NCBI RefSeq assembly: GCF_004123805.1
Contig: NZ_RWJX01000005.1
Coordinates: forward strand, 49,472 to 113,471
Length of the DNA stretch: 64,000 nucleotides
Direction of reading: 5' to 3'
Source: Cellulomonas endophytica
Lineage (GTDB): Bacteria; Actinomycetota; Actinomycetes; Actinomycetales; Cellulomonadaceae
Shown: positions 8,155-16,602 of the stretch, in pieces
Layout of the letters: each line of letters begins with the position of its first letter
How positions within the stretch are numbered: the first letter of the stretch is position 1
Made by a program: the position numbers and the translations under genes
Notes under the pieces: model-generated
The model's database searches: none
What the model was told of the DNA's origin: nothing
The model's input: only the letters and a program-made list of their open reading frames with translations

Positions 8155-10406
8155 GGTGCCTCCTCGGTGAGGACGGTGCTCGTGGTGAGGGCGGTGCTCG
8201 TGTCGTCGTCGACGCGGGTGACGTGCAGCAGGACCTGCTGCTCGGGGTGCAGGCCGGGGGCCTGGACCCCGGCGGAGGCCAGGAGGGCGCCGGGGAGGGT
8301 GACCCCGGTCGACCACCACGGCGGCGTGGTCATGGCGCTGGAGGTGCGTCCCCCCAGCGTGGTGCCGGGGGCCAGCGGCTGCACCCGGTAGCGGGCCGCC
8401 GGGTCCAGACCCGGGAGGCGGAAGGCCCCGGGCGGGGCCATGACGCTCGTCGTCAGCGCGACGAGGGCGTACACCGCCTCGCTGCCGTCCGGCGCGACGA
8501 CCCCTCGCACGGCGTGGGCGCCGTCGGGCCGCTCGTCGTGCACGACCGTGCCGGTGTGCAGGAGCGCCCGGTGCCGCCGGTGCGCGGCGACCCACTCCCG
8601 GAGCCGGTCGAGCTCCTCCGGGGTCGCCGTCGTGATGTCCCACTCGATGCCGAGGTGGGAGAAGAACGCCGTGCCGGCGCGGAAGTCCAGCGCGTGCGCC
8701 CGGCCGGTCGTGTGGGACACGGGCGAGGCGATGTGCGAGCCCAGGAGCTCCGGCGGCAGCAGGAGGGAGGTGTACGCCTCGATCTGCTGGCGCTCGAGCG
8801 GGTCGATGCAGTCCGACGTCCAGACCCGGTCCGTCAGCGCGAGGATGCCGAGGTCGGCCCGGCCCCCGCCGCCGGAGCACGACTCGATCTCCAGCCCCGG
8901 GTGGGCCGCCTTGATCTCGGCCAGGAGCCGCAGGGCGGCGAGGGTCTGCTCGTGGACGGCCGGACGTCCCGAGGAGCGGTGGCCGGCCTCGACGAGGTCG
9001 CGGTTGTGGTCCCACTTCACGTAGTCGATCTCGTAGGCGCCCAGGACCGCGAGCATCTGGTCGCGGACGTGGGCGTAGGCCCCGGGGTGCGCCAGGTTCA
9101 GCACCTGCTGGTTCCGGCTCGGCACCGGCAGGCGCTCCCCCGGCGCGAGGATCCACTCGGGGTGCGCGCGGGCCACGTCGGAGTCGGGGTTGACCATCTC
9201 GGGCTCGAACCACAGCCCGAACTGCATCCCGAGGCCGTGGACGTGGTCGACGATCGGGCCGAGGCCGTCGGGCCAGACCTCGTCGGACACGACCCAGTCC
9301 CCCAGGCCGGAGGTGTCGTCGCGCCGGGAGCCGAACCACCCGTCGTCGAGGACGTACCGCTCCACGCCGACCGACGCCGCGAGGTCGGCCAGGGCCTTCA
9401 GGCGCGGCAGGTCGTGGTCGAAGTACACGGCCTCCCACACGTTGACGAGCACGGGTCGCGCGGCGCGGGGGTGCTCGGGGCGGGCGCGCAGGAACCGGTG
9501 GAAGCGGCTCGCGAGGTCGTCGAGGCCGTCGCCGAGCGAGCCGTACACCCACGGGCCCTCGTAGCGCTCGTCCTGGGCCAGGCGCACCTCGCCGGCGAGG
9601 AGCAGCTCCCCGCCCCCGAGCAGGCTCACCGCGGTGTTGTTCCGCTCCGCGTAGGTGCGGGTGTTGCCCGGCCACGCGACGTGGACCGCGCGCACCTCGC
9701 CGCCCCGCCAGCCGAAGCCCTTCCGCCCCGCGGCGACGAGCAGGCTCGCGTCGTGGCCGCGCCCGCGCCGCGTCTCGCGCAGGTGCGTGCCGAGGGTGAA
9801 GGCGTGGCGCTGGGGCGTGCGCTCGCGCAGGTGCCGGCCCGTGAGGTCGAGGACCTCGTCGGCCTCGAGCGGCACCGGCAGGTTCACCTCGAGCGAGGCG
9901 AGGTCGAACACGCCGGCACCCGTGCTCGTCACCGCGGCGCGCAGGCGGACCAGGCCCGAGACCAGCATCTCGACGACGAGCTCGAGCGCCAGGCCGGCGA
10001 CGTCGTCGGCGGCGGCCACCCGCACCCGGTGCGCCACGACGGGGTCGGCGGCGGGCCTCTCGTGCTCGACCCCGCCGACGGCGAACCGCGTGGAGAAGTC
10101 GCGGCCGTCGCGGTGGCCCGTGAGCCCGGGCGTCCCCATCCAGCCGGCGGACTGCTCGGCGACGAGCGAGAGCGGCACGACGACGTCGACCTGCGCCGAC
10201 GCGGTGCCGGGGGTGAGGGCCAGCCGCAGGGCGGCGACGTCCTCGGCCGTCAGCGGGCCGGGGTCCGGACCCCAGTGCAGGACGCGGGGCAACCGGTCGC
10301 CGGAGACGTCGAGCACGAGCGCCACGCCGGCCGCGCGGAGCTGGAGCGCGTCGCCGGCGTCGGGCGGGGCCGTCGCGGGCGCGGCGGTCGGGGCAGGGGT
10401 GGTCAC
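8151..10406 (-). CDS. GH36 alpha-galactosidase
   Basis: A 751-residue enzyme that hydrolyses terminal alpha-1,6-galactose from melibiose, raffinose and related sugars. It shows the beta-sandwich N-terminal domain, a barrel with VLDDGWFGSRRDD, the nucleophile Asp466 in YVKWDHNRD, the CSGGGGRADLG loop and the acid/base Asp532 in TSDCIDPLERQQ. The length matches the family. There is no signal peptide, so it acts in the cytoplasm on imported sugar. I chose the GTG at 10406 because AAGGAG stands seven bases upstream; a longer GTG at 10454 lacks this. It is the first gene of a five-gene operon whose members all overlap by four bases. Confidence 0.93.
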   Translation of the reverse strand: MTTPAPTAAPATAPPDAGDALQLRAAGVALVLDVSGDRLPRVLHWGPDPGPLTAEDVAALRLALTPGTASAQVDVVVPLSLVAEQSAGWMGTPGLTGHRDGRDFSTRFAVGGVEHERPAADPVVAHRVRVAAADDVAGLALELVVEMLVSGLVRLRAAVTSTGAGVFDLASLEVNLPVPLEADEVLDLTGRHLRERTPQRHAFTLGTHLRETRRGRGHDASLLVAAGRKGFGWRGGEVRAVHVAWPGNTRTYAERNNTAVSLLGGGELLLAGEVRLAQDERYEGPWVYGSLGDGLDDLASRFHRFLRARPEHPRAARPVLVNVWEAVYFDHDLPRLKALADLAASVGVERYVLDDGWFGSRRDDTSGLGDWVVSDEVWPDGLGPIVDHVHGLGMQFGLWFEPEMVNPDSDVARAHPEWILAPGERLPVPSRNQQVLNLAHPGAYAHVRDQMLAVLGAYEIDYVKWDHNRDLVEAGHRSSGRPAVHEQTLAALRLLAEIKAAHPGLEIESCSGGGGRADLGILALTDRVWTSDCIDPLERQQIEAYTSLLLPPELLGSHIASPVSHTTGRAHALDFRAGTAFFSHLGIEWDITTATPEELDRLREWVAAHRRHRALLHTGTVVHDERPDGAHAVRGVVAPDGSEAVYALVALTTSVMAPPGAFRLPGLDPAARYRVQPLAPGTTLGGRTSSAMTTPPWWSTGVTLPGALLASAGVQAPGLHPEQQVLLHVTRVDDDTSTALTTSTVLTEEAP

Positions 10407-10471
10407 CGGTGGACTCCTTCGTCGGGGCGGCGGGCGGTGGTCGACGATGGACACCGCGGGGCGACGGCTTT

Positions 10472-10500
10472 AGTTTTGCGCTGCAAGGAAAGAACGTCAA
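10472..10500 (-). promoter_or_regulatory. Probable promoter of the alpha-galactoside operon
   Basis: Read on the minus strand, TTGACG (10495-10500) is followed after 17 bases by AAAACT (10472-10477). This gives a fair sigma-70-like -35 and a weak -10, with a leader of about 60 bases before the GTG at 10406. The region is strikingly AT-rich for this genome. The spacer holds the inverted repeat described separately. Confidence 0.55.
10476..10486. promoter_or_regulatory. Candidate ROK operator (TTGC-N3-GCAA)
   Basis: The sequence TTGCGCTGCAA is an inverted repeat with 4-bp arms. It lies inside the predicted -35/-10 spacer and touches the -10 box of the GH36 operon, midway to the divergent ROK gene. 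A repressor bound here would block RNA polymerase. The arms are short, so this is a candidate only. Confidence 0.4.
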
Positions 10501-10581
10501 GACGGGTGACGGGCGTCACGAGCAGCCCGCGCCGCGGCGGCTCCGCCGGGAGCGGCCCTACCGAGGCGGAAGGAAGTGCGC

Positions 10582-11743
10582 GTGGCGACGACGTGGTCCC
10601 CGCTCGACGGGTCGGCCCAGGCCGTCGCCCTCGAGGTGCTCCTGCACGGCCCGCTCGGACGGGTGGAGCTCGCGCGCCGCACCGGCCTGTCCCAGGCCAG
10701 CCTCACGCGGCTGACCAAGCCGCTGCTCGCGAGCGGCCTGCTCGTCGAGGTCGACCCCGCGACCCTGCCCGCCTCCGCCGGCGCCCGCGGCCGCCCGGTC
10801 CAGCCGCTCGACGTCGCCGCCGACGCCCACCGCTTCGTCGGCGTCAACGTCACCGGGGACAGCGCGCACGCCGTCCTCACCGACCTGCGGGCGACGGTCC
10901 TCGCCTCCCGCTCCCGCCCGCTGCCCGCGACCGACCCGGACGCCGTCGTCGCGACCGTCGCGGTCCTCGTCGACGAGCTGTCGGCCGGTGCCGGCGGGCG
11001 CCCCGTCGACGGGGTGGGGGTCAGCGTCGGCGGCAACGTCCGCGACGGCGCGGTGGTGACGCGCGCCCCCTTCTCACTGGGCCGACGTGCCGCTGCGGGA
11101 CGCCCTCGCGGCGCGCACGGGGCTGCCCGTCGTCGTGCACAACGACCTCGTCGCACGCACGGAGGCCGAGCGCTGGTTCGGCGCCGGGCGCGAGCACGAC
11201 ACCTTCGCCCTCGTGACGATCGGCGCGGGCGTCGGCATGGGGCTCGTGGTGCACGGGCGCCTCGTCACGAGTCCCGACTCCGGCCTCGGGCTCGTCGGGC
11301 ACCACCCCCTCGACGCCGCCGGCCCCCGCTGCTCCGAGGGCCACCGCGGGTGCGCCTCCGCGCTGCTGTCCCTGTGGGGCGTGCAGGGCCAGGTGTCCGC
11401 CGCCGTGGGGCGCTGGGTCGGCTACGACGAGGCGCTGGACCTCGCGGCGGCCGGTGCTCCGGGCGCGACCGAGGCCGTCCGCGACGCGGGCCGCGCGCTG
11501 GGGCTGCTGGTGGCGACGGTCGCCAACCTCACCCTGGCCCGGACGGTCGTGCTCGGTGGCGAGGGCGTGCGGCTCGCGGAGGTCGCCGCGGACGCCGTGG
11601 CGGCGGGGCTGGCCGAGCACCGCGACCCCGACGCCGCGCCCGTGCCGCTCGTCGTGCGCGGGCACGACCGGACGGAGTGGGCCCGCGGCGGCGCCGTCAC
11701 GGCCATCCAGGCGCTGGTGACCGGCGGCGCGGCCGGCGCCTGA
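10582..11743 (+). pseudogene. ROK-family transcriptional repressor, interrupted by a frameshift
   Basis: The first frame encodes a winged helix (ELARRTGLSQASLTRLTK) and the start of the sugar-kinase-like ROK domain up to GGNVRDGAVVTRAPF near 11073. The protein then continues only in the next frame, as HWADVPLRDALAARTG from about 11075 to the TGA at 11741-11743. That part includes ALVTIGAGVGMGLV and the zinc-binding block GPRCSEGHRGCAS. Removing one base within TTCTCACTGG restores a normal ROK repressor of about 387 residues. The GTG at 10582 fits the AAGGA site better than the GTG at 10576. Its divergent position points to control of the alpha-galactoside operon. It may be a true mutation, programmed slippage or a sequencing error. 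Confidence 0.8.
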
Positions 11744-11797
11744 CCCGGGCGGCCGACGTCGACGACCGGGTCGGCGTTCCGCGCGGCGCCGGACGCG

Positions 11798-11920
11798 TCA
11801 GCGGTCCGCGCGGCGCTCCCACCGCTCGGCGACCGCGACGACCGCGGCCGTCGCCGCGGCGTAGGCCGCCAGGACCGCCGCCGCCACGAGCGCCGCCTGC
11901 CGCCGGTCGCTGCCGCCCAT
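11798..11920 (-). CDS. Possible 40-residue single-helix membrane peptide
   Basis: A short frame starts with ATG at 11920 and encodes 40 residues: a polar start MGGSDRRQ, about 21 hydrophobic residues (ALVAAAVLAAYAAATAAVVA) and a charged end ERWERRADR. That charge layout is what a one-helix membrane protein would show. The ribosome binding site is weak (GGTGGGG). It lies in the 365-bp gap between the ROK gene and the fructokinase terminator, in convergent orientation to ROK. Function unknown. Such Ala-rich frames also occur by chance in high-GC DNA. Confidence 0.35.
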   Translation of the reverse strand: MGGSDRRQAALVAAAVLAAYAAATAAVVAVAERWERRADR

Positions 11921-12057
11921 GCCCCACCGTCCCCCGTCGCCGGTCCGCCGCGGACCACGGTCCTCCCCCGACGCCCGCCGCGCACCTCGTCGGGCGGGCG
12001 CGGCGCGACGGAGGGCCGGGACGACGCGGGTCCGGGGCGACGCCGGCCCGGGACGAC

Positions 12058-12086
12058 GCAGGCCCCGTCCGACGGACGGGGCCTGC
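12058..12086 (-). terminator. Terminator of the fructoside operon
   Basis: A perfect 13-bp stem GCAGGCCCCGTCC / GGACGGGGCCTGC closes a 3-base loop, 22 bases after the fructokinase stop. There is no T-run, which is usual for actinomycete terminators. It ends the operon that starts at the LacI gene. Confidence 0.8.
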
Positions 12087-12108
12087 AGGTCGAGGTCCCC
12101 GCCGCGGT

Positions 12109-13065
12109 CTACCGGGCGTGGGCCTCGGTCTCGTCGAGCTCGTGCAGGAACGGTGGCGCGGCGCCCGGGCGGGCGACGGTGATGGCGGCCGCGTGGGACG
12201 CCCGCCGCGCCACCCGCTGCACGACCTCGGTGCCGATGCCGCTCAGCTCGGCGCGTTGCCGGGCCCCCAGCAGCCGGCTCCGACCGAGCCCGTCGACGAG
12301 GGTGGACATGAACGCATCACCCGCGCCGACGGTGTCCGCCACCGTGACCACGGTCGGTTCGATCCGCACCACACCGGCACGCGTCGCCACCACGGACCCT
12401 TCGCCGCCGAGCGTCACCACGACGACCGCGGGTCCACGGTGCAGCCAGTCCTGCGCGATCCGGACCGGGTCGGTGCCGGGGTAGAGGTAGGCGATGTCCT
12501 CGTCGCTGGCCTTGACGACGTCGCTCAGCCCCACCAGCTGCTCGACCCGGGCGACGCCGTCCCCGTGGTCGCGCACCAGCGCGGGACGGATGTTGGGGTC
12601 GAAGCTGATGCTGCACCGGCCGCGCATCTGCTCGACCAACGACCGGACGGCGTCGGCGCCGGGCGCCATCAGCGCTGCGACGGATCCGGTGTGGACGTGC
12701 AGGGGCGCACGCGGCGGAGCCATCACCGGCAGCGTCCAGGTGATGTCGAAGGTGTAGGTCGCGGCGCCGGTGTGGTCGAGGTGGGCGATGGCGGACGGCG
12801 TGGCAGCACGGCCCGGCCCGGGAGCCGGCGCGGTGAGCACCTGCACCGCGTTCCCACGGAGGTGAGCACGGATGAGGTCGCCGTGGGCGTCGTCGCCGAT
12901 CTGCGTCAGCAGCGTCACGTCGTCGCCCAGGCGCGCCAGCCCGAGGGCGACGTTCGCCGGGCTTCCGCCGGGGTGGGTGGCCGGCGGGCCGGCGAGCGGC
13001 TGGACGATGTCGGCGACGACCTCCCCGATGACGAGGAGCTCACCGGTGGGGATGGGCGACGGCAT
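12109..13065 (-). CDS. PfkB-family carbohydrate kinase, probable fructokinase
   Basis: A 318-residue sugar kinase. The N-terminal signature GGSPANVALGLARLG and the C-terminal signature DTVGAGDAFMSTLVDG with the catalytic Asp of GAGD are both present. PfkB kinases phosphorylate fructose, ribose, 2-keto-3-deoxygluconate and other sugars with ATP. Placement directly after the GH32 beta-fructosidase makes fructose the most likely substrate, giving fructose 6-phosphate for glycolysis. ATG at 13065 is chosen over GTG at 13080 because AGGAG precedes it by four bases. It is the last gene of the operon, followed by a strong hairpin. Confidence 0.88.
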   Translation of the reverse strand: MPSPIPTGELLVIGEVVADIVQPLAGPPATHPGGSPANVALGLARLGDDVTLLTQIGDDAHGDLIRAHLRGNAVQVLTAPAPGPGRAATPSAIAHLDHTGAATYTFDITWTLPVMAPPRAPLHVHTGSVAALMAPGADAVRSLVEQMRGRCSISFDPNIRPALVRDHGDGVARVEQLVGLSDVVKASDEDIAYLYPGTDPVRIAQDWLHRGPAVVVVTLGGEGSVVATRAGVVRIEPTVVTVADTVGAGDAFMSTLVDGLGRSRLLGARQRAELSGIGTEVVQRVARRASHAAAITVARPGAAPPFLHELDETEAHAR

Positions 13066-13116
13066 GCTGCTCCTGTTCACAGGGATGTCGCTGCGGGCTG
13101 CACTCCCGGTCGGCGG

Positions 13117-14535
13117 TCACCGGGCGGGGGACGGCTCCAGGTGCAGCGTGGTCAGCGGCTGGTGGGGGAAGACCTGCTGGGTCAGGGTGGCCAGGCCCCC
13201 GTCGACGTAGACCTCGACGATGCAACCGTCGACGACGATCGTCAGGTGGGTGGTGGCCCCGTCGCCGCCGATCAGCGGGGCGGCGTCGACGGACGGGAAG
13301 GCGGGATGGAAGTCCACCGCGCCGCACCGGGTGCGGTCGAGGGTGACCGTGCGCTCGTCGCCGTCGAGGGCGATGGTCAGCGTGCCGCCGTCCGGGTCAC
13401 CCGAGCTGAGGACGACCTCGGTCCGGTCGCCCGGAGCCGAAGGGACCTCCAGGTCGAACACGCGGACCGCGCTCGGGGCCTGCGGGAGCACGGGGTGCTG
13501 CGCGACGCGCAGGCGCCCGTCCGGGCACCGGACCAGTCGCAGCTCGCGGACGAGGGACATCGCGGACCGCCACGGGTGCGTGGGGGTGTCGTTGGCGTAG
13601 TCCCAGTTGCTCGCCCACCCGATCGTCAGCCGACGACCGTCGGGGGCGTCGTTGAACGAGACCGCCGCGTAGTAGTCGCGGCCGTAGTCCAGCCAGTCGT
13701 GGTCGGCCGGCTCGGTGGAGTCGCAGAGGCGGTCCGCGGTGAAGGTGGAGCCGTCGAAGTCCCCGAGGAAGTACTGGGTGCCTGACCCGCCGGCGACCGC
13801 GCCCGGGTTCAGGCTGACCACGAGGACCCACTTCGTGTCGTCGGTCCCGGGGACGGCGAGCGGGAACAGGTCGGGGCACTCCCAGATGCCCTCCACCGCG
13901 TGGGCCGGTCCGAACGTGGACTCCGGCGCCCAGTGCAGGAGGTCCGTCGAACTGTAGACGACGACCTGGCGGTCCACGGCCTGGACCGCGACCATCACCC
14001 AGTGGCCGTCGTCGCCGCCGTACCAGAAGACCTTCGGGTCGCGGAAGTCCGAGGACCCGGTGTCCAGCACGGGGTTGTCCGCGTACCGGGTCCAGGACCG
14101 GCCGTCGTCGAGGCTGTAGGCGAGGGACTGCGCCTGGATCCCGGGACGGCTCGACGCGCTCGTGTACGCGCTGGTGTAGACGGCCACGAGCGCGGTCTGC
14201 CCGGGGCCCGCGAAGCCGGCGGTGTTGCGCACGTCGGCCACGGCGCTGCCGGAGAACACGTTCTCCTCGGGGGTGTTCGGGATCGCGACCTCGTGCTCGG
14301 ACCACGTGACGAGATCGGTCGAGGTGGCGTGCCCCCACGACATGGGGCCCCAGGTGCTCCCCTCGCGGTTGTTCTGGAAGAAGAGGTGGTAGACCCCGGC
14401 GTGGTGGAGCAGCCCGTTCGGGTCGTTCAGCCAGGTGTCCCGTGCGGTGAAGTGGGCGACGGGTCGCAGGTGCGGGGTGGCGGCCGCGGCGAGCGGCTCG
14501 GCGCCGGGCGCCGGCGCGGTGGGAGTCGGGTTCAC
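13117..14535 (-). CDS. GH32 beta-fructosidase (sucrose / fructo-oligosaccharide hydrolase)
   Basis: A 472-residue enzyme with a five-bladed propeller and a C-terminal beta-sandwich. The three catalytic motifs are clear: nucleophile Asp38 in WLNDPNG, Asp166 in FRDPKVFW and acid/base Glu219 in WECPDLFPL. GH32 members release fructose from sucrose, kestoses, inulin or levan. No signal peptide is seen (start NPTPTAPAPGAEP), so it acts on imported sugar. GTG at 14535 is preceded by AGGA. The Opp-type ABC importer directly upstream and the fructokinase downstream make a consistent import, cleavage and phosphorylation route. The exact chain length preferred cannot be told. Confidence 0.92.
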   Translation of the reverse strand: MNPTPTAPAPGAEPLAAAATPHLRPVAHFTARDTWLNDPNGLLHHAGVYHLFFQNNREGSTWGPMSWGHATSTDLVTWSEHEVAIPNTPEENVFSGSAVADVRNTAGFAGPGQTALVAVYTSAYTSASSRPGIQAQSLAYSLDDGRSWTRYADNPVLDTGSSDFRDPKVFWYGGDDGHWVMVAVQAVDRQVVVYSSTDLLHWAPESTFGPAHAVEGIWECPDLFPLAVPGTDDTKWVLVVSLNPGAVAGGSGTQYFLGDFDGSTFTADRLCDSTEPADHDWLDYGRDYYAAVSFNDAPDGRRLTIGWASNWDYANDTPTHPWRSAMSLVRELRLVRCPDGRLRVAQHPVLPQAPSAVRVFDLEVPSAPGDRTEVVLSSGDPDGGTLTIALDGDERTVTLDRTRCGAVDFHPAFPSVDAAPLIGGDGATTHLTIVVDGCIVEVYVDGGLATLTQQVFPHQPLTTLHLEPSPAR

Positions 14536-14587
14536 GAGGATCCTGAGGGTCTGGAGCGGGTGGGGCGTCGATCGGTGCGGGAGCGGG

Positions 14588-15667
14588 TCAGCGGGCGGCG
14601 GGGTCGGTCGGGTCCACCGTGTCCACGGCCAGGGCACGCGAGGCGACGTCCGCGGCGGGCCGGTAGAGGTGGCAGCGGACCCAGTGCCGGTCAGCGGCCG
14701 GCCCGACGTCGTGCCGGACAGGCTCCGTGCGGCTGCAGGTCGGGCCCGGGTCCCCGTCGAACGGGCAGGAGTCCGCCTCGAGCACGGCGGCGCGCAGCCT
14801 CGCCCGCTCGGCGGGGTCGTAGCTGCCGGCCCGCGACGGGTCCGGCACGGCCGACAGCAGCAGCTGCGTGTACGGGTGGGCCGGCCGGGCCATGAGCGCC
14901 ATGGACGCGCCGCTCTCGACGAGCTCGCCGGCGAACATGACGGTCGTCCGGTCGGCGACGTACCGGGCCGAGGCGAGGTCGTGCGTGATGAAGAGCATCG
15001 AGATGCCGCGCTCGTCGCGCAGCCGGCGCATGAGGTTGAGCACGCCGATGCGGACCGAGACGTCGAGCATGGACGTGGGCTCGTCGGCCAGGATCACCTC
15101 GGGCCCCACGGCCAGCGCGCGGGCGATGGAGACACGCTGACGCTGGCCACCGGAGAGCTCGAACGCGCGCGACTCCAGCATCTCCGCGGGCAGGTCGACC
15201 GTCGCCATGAGCTCCTCGACCAGCTCGCGCATCTGCTCGGCGCCCGTGGCCCGACCGTGCAGCCGGGCGGCGCGCTCGAGGAACTGGTGGACGCGGTGGG
15301 CCGGGTTCAGGGAGCCGAACGGGTCCTGGAAGATCATCTGCACCTTGCGGCGGTACGCCCTCGACGCGCGTCGCGGCTCGCTGCGGAGCACGTCGACGCC
15401 GTCGACGAGGATCTGCCCCGCGGTCGGCTTCTCCAGCCGCGCGATGCAGCGCGCGATCGTGCTCTTGCCGCTGCCCGACTCGCCGACCAGCGCCATGATC
15501 TCCCGGCGCTCGACGTCCAGGTCGACCGAGCGGAGCGCCCGTACGACCGTGCGCGAGAACAGGCCGCCGACCGGGAAGTCCACGCTCAGCCCCCGGAGGC
15601 TGATGACGGCGTCCGGCGCCGCCGGGGGGTCGGTCCTCGTGCTCGTGGCCGGCGCTGCGGTGCTCAT
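14588..15667 (-). CDS. Opp/Dpp-type ABC transporter ATP-binding protein (OppF/DppF-like)
   Basis: A 359-residue ATPase. It shows Walker A GESGSGKST, signature LSGGQRQRVSIARAL and Walker B VILADEPTSMLD. The C-terminal oligopeptide-type extension ends in a Cys-containing block (CPFDGDPGPTCS, VRCHLY), which often binds an iron-sulfur cluster. It forms a heterodimer with the second ATPase encoded upstream. ATG at 15667 has the site GGAGGACGAGC and overlaps the preceding gene as ATGA. Although this transporter class mostly carries peptides, the context (GH32, fructokinase) argues for oligosaccharide import. Confidence 0.9.
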   Translation of the reverse strand: MSTAAPATSTRTDPPAAPDAVISLRGLSVDFPVGGLFSRTVVRALRSVDLDVERREIMALVGESGSGKSTIARCIARLEKPTAGQILVDGVDVLRSEPRRASRAYRRKVQMIFQDPFGSLNPAHRVHQFLERAARLHGRATGAEQMRELVEELMATVDLPAEMLESRAFELSGGQRQRVSIARALAVGPEVILADEPTSMLDVSVRIGVLNLMRRLRDERGISMLFITHDLASARYVADRTTVMFAGELVESGASMALMARPAHPYTQLLLSAVPDPSRAGSYDPAERARLRAAVLEADSCPFDGDPGPTCSRTEPVRHDVGPAADRHWVRCHLYRPAADVASRALAVDTVDPTDPAAR

Positions 15668-16602
15668 GCTCGTCCTCCATCGATGACGGTGCCCACCGGC
15701 ACGGGCGCGACCCAGTGGCCGGGCGCTTCCTCCCGCAGGTCCGGGATGTCGGTGAACCGCACGCCCTCTCTCAGGCCCACCAGCGGGGTGTTCGGGCCGG
15801 ACAGCGGCGGGAAGGCGTTGATCAGGGCGCGGGTGTAGGGGTGCCGCGGGTGGGCGAACAGGTCCCGGGCCGGGGCCGTCTCGACGAAGCGGCCGGCGTA
15901 CATGACGGCCATCCGGTGCGAGAGCTCGATCATGAGCGACATGTCGTGGGTGATGAAGAGGACGGAGAACCCCAGCGAGCGCTGCAGCTCCGCGATCTGC
16001 GCCATGATCTCCTGCTGGACGACGACGTCGAGCGCGGTCGTCGGCTCGTCCATGATGAGCAGCTGCGGCCGCAGGGCGACCGCCATGGCGATCACCACGC
16101 GCTGGCGCATGCCGCCGGACAGCTGGTGGGGGTAGGACCTCAGACGCCCGGGGTCGATGCGCACGAGCTCGAGCAGCTCGGCCGCCCGCTCCCGCGCCAC
16201 GGACTTCCGCAGGCGCTCGTGGGTGGTGAAGATGTCGACGATCTGGTCGCCGACGGTCATGACGGGGTTGAGGGAGCTCATGGCGGACTGGAACACCATC
16301 GCCACCTCCCGCCACCGCAGCGTGCGCAGCTCCTCGGCATCGAGCGCCAGGACGTCCCGTCCCTGGAACCGGATGGTTCCGCCCGTGATCGCGGCCGGCT
16401 CGCGCAGCAGCCGCATGACCGCGTTCGCGGCGGTGCTCTTGCCGCACCCGGACTCCCCGGCCAACCCGAAGATCTCCCCCCGGCCGATCGTGAAGCTGAC
16501 CCGGTCGACCGCGCGCACCGTGCGGTGCTCGCCGTGGTACTCGACGGACAGGTCCGTGACCTCCAGGACCGGTGCGTCGTCCCGCGACGGGTGCGTGCTC
16601 AT
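15664..16602 (-). CDS. Opp/Dpp-type ABC transporter ATP-binding protein (OppD/DppD-like)
   Basis: A 312-residue ATPase with Walker [10 protein letters not shown], the Q-loop [15 protein letters not shown], signature [15 protein letters not shown] and Walker [13 protein letters not shown], plus the C-terminal [14 protein letters not shown] segment of OppD/DppD proteins. It pairs with the downstream OppF/DppF-like subunit to energise import. ATG at 16602 follows a strong GGAGGTGAACCG site and overlaps the permease gene by ATGA. Confidence 0.92.
   Translation of the reverse strand: MSTHPSRDDAPVLEVTDLSVEYHGEHRTVRAVDRVSFTIGRGEIFGLAGESGCGKSTAANAVMRLLREPAAITGGTIRFQGRDVLALDAEELRTLRWREVAMVFQSAMSSLNPVMTVGDQIVDIFTTHERLRKSVARERAAELLELVRIDPGRLRSYPHQLSGGMRQRVVIAMAVALRPQLLIMDEPTTALDVVVQQEIMAQIAELQRSLGFSVLFITHDMSLMIELSHRMAVMYAGRFVETAPARDLFAHPRHPYTRALINAFPPLSGPNTPLVGLREGVRFTDIPDLREEAPGHWVAPVPVGTVIDGGRA

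Noticed and set aside
10576..10578. Earlier GTG start for the ROK gene
   Set aside because: It lies almost on the AAGGA site; the GTG at 10582 has normal spacing.
8130..11216. 1028-residue plus-strand frame across the GH36 region
   Set aside because: Lies opposite a clear GH36 enzyme; composition is typical of a shadow frame and no motif was found.
14588..16602. Single fused 619-residue ABC protein suggested by one long frame
   Set aside because: The upstream part of that frame is a shadow of the second ATPase; each ATPase has its own start and ribosome binding site with an ATGA overlap.
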